DNA of 14,267 bases from Clostridiales bacterium (GTDB lineage: Bacteria; Bacillota; Clostridia; Lachnospirales; WRAX01): positions 1-14,267 of the forward strand of contig JAISVU010000158.1 in NCBI GenBank assembly GCA_031271375.1. The letters are read 5' to 3'. The notes beneath the pieces were generated by a model. The model was not told where the DNA came from, made no database searches, and was given only the letters and a program-made list of their open reading frames with translations. Shown here piece by piece: positions 14,016-14,267 of the stretch. A program made the translations under genes and the position numbers. The first letter of the stretch is position 1. Every line of letters begins with the position of its first letter.

Positions 14016-14267
14016 TTGACGGAATTTGTCGCGCTGTTCGTCAGCGCCGGGCTTACCGCCCAGGAGGCGCAAATCGTTATTATTTTAGGATTGGCGATGT
14101 TTATTATTTTCGCGCTGCGCTGCTTGGTCGCCTCCTTGTATAAGAGTCAGCTTAGGCTGGTAAAAAAGGGGTTTAAAGAGTCGTATAAAGGTAAAGAGGA
14201 CGCCGAGAAGAACCCTTCGCCGTTCTTTAAGCGCGCCGCAAAGGACTATATAACGTTAGGCGAGGCC
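14016..14267 (+). CDS. N-terminal part of a small membrane protein, 3' end missing
   Basis: This frame was found by reading past the capA-like gene. AGGAG at 14004-14008 lies 7 bases before TTG 14016; GTG 14009 is excluded because it stops after three codons. The 84 visible residues have a short N-terminal stretch (TEFVALFVSAGLTAQEAQ), one clear membrane helix (IVIILGLAMFIIFALRCLVASLY) and then a strongly basic cytoplasmic part (KSQLRLVKKGFKESYKGK, then PFFKRAAKDYITLGEA). The frame is open at the window end. I do not recognise it. The layout, a single N-terminal helix before a long cytoplasmic region, is compatible with many families, including MotA/ZorA-like proteins, but no motif decides this. 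It has its own promoter, so it may start a new operon. Confidence 0.7.
   Translation, partial: MTEFVALFVSAGLTAQEAQIVIILGLAMFIIFALRCLVASLYKSQLRLVKKGFKESYKGKEDAEKNPSPFFKRAAKDYITLGEA

Overview
The window reads as a stretch of a Gram-positive, Clostridia-like (Firmicutes) genome of moderate to high GC. All recognisable genes lie on the + strand. The grounds for this placement are strong AAGGAGG-type ribosome binding sites, frequent GTG and TTG starts, and a gene mix of Phd/RelE, Rpn, CapA and MG2-type macroglobulin that is familiar from uncultured gut Clostridia. The placement is inference and no marker gene is present.

Layout. (1) 3-1753: the 3' part of an OmpA/MotB-like peptidoglycan-binding protein, overlapping a 328-residue protein I do not recognise. 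(2) 1898-2568: a Phd/YefM-RelE type II toxin-antitoxin pair. (3) 2646-5597: a 983-residue, mostly helical protein of unknown function. (4) 5910-11686: a 1636-residue secreted alpha-2-macroglobulin-like protein without the thioester motif, overlapping by 4 bp a secreted MEMO-family (AmmeMemoRadiSam B-like) protein. (5) 11723-12748: a broken Rpn (PD-(D/E)XK) nuclease gene whose 3' part is tandemly duplicated. (6) 12760-13962: a membrane-anchored CapA-type metallophosphatase-like protein. (7) 14016 to the end: the start of a small membrane protein.

The most unusual feature is a family of three intergenic elements (about 1746-1890, 2544-2638 and 5593-5900). Each starts at or just inside the end of the upstream gene. 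Each ends in tandem 7-bp units (CTAGGYT or CTGNNNN) that run straight into the Shine-Dalgarno sequence of the next gene. Their left arms are purine-rich and complementary to the right arms, so each could fold into a long imperfect mRNA stem. Two also share a small GC hairpin followed by a T-run. The toxin-antitoxin pair lies exactly between two of them, and the last residues of the toxin are encoded by one.

A second point of interest is in the Rpn remnant. The nuclease core is lost by internal deletion and frame change, but the C-terminal part stays open and is preceded in frame by a 10-base Shine-Dalgarno match and a GTG start. This resembles the intragenic RpnS antitoxin arrangement known from E. 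coli rpn genes.

How the genes work together is uncertain. Most of the recognisable non-mobile products act outside the membrane or in the envelope: peptidoglycan binding, macroglobulin, exported MEMO-like protein and CapA. With the two unknown cytoplasmic proteins, the OmpA/MotB-like gene might form an envelope-anchored complex; a MotA/ZorA-like gene just upstream of the window would be the key test.
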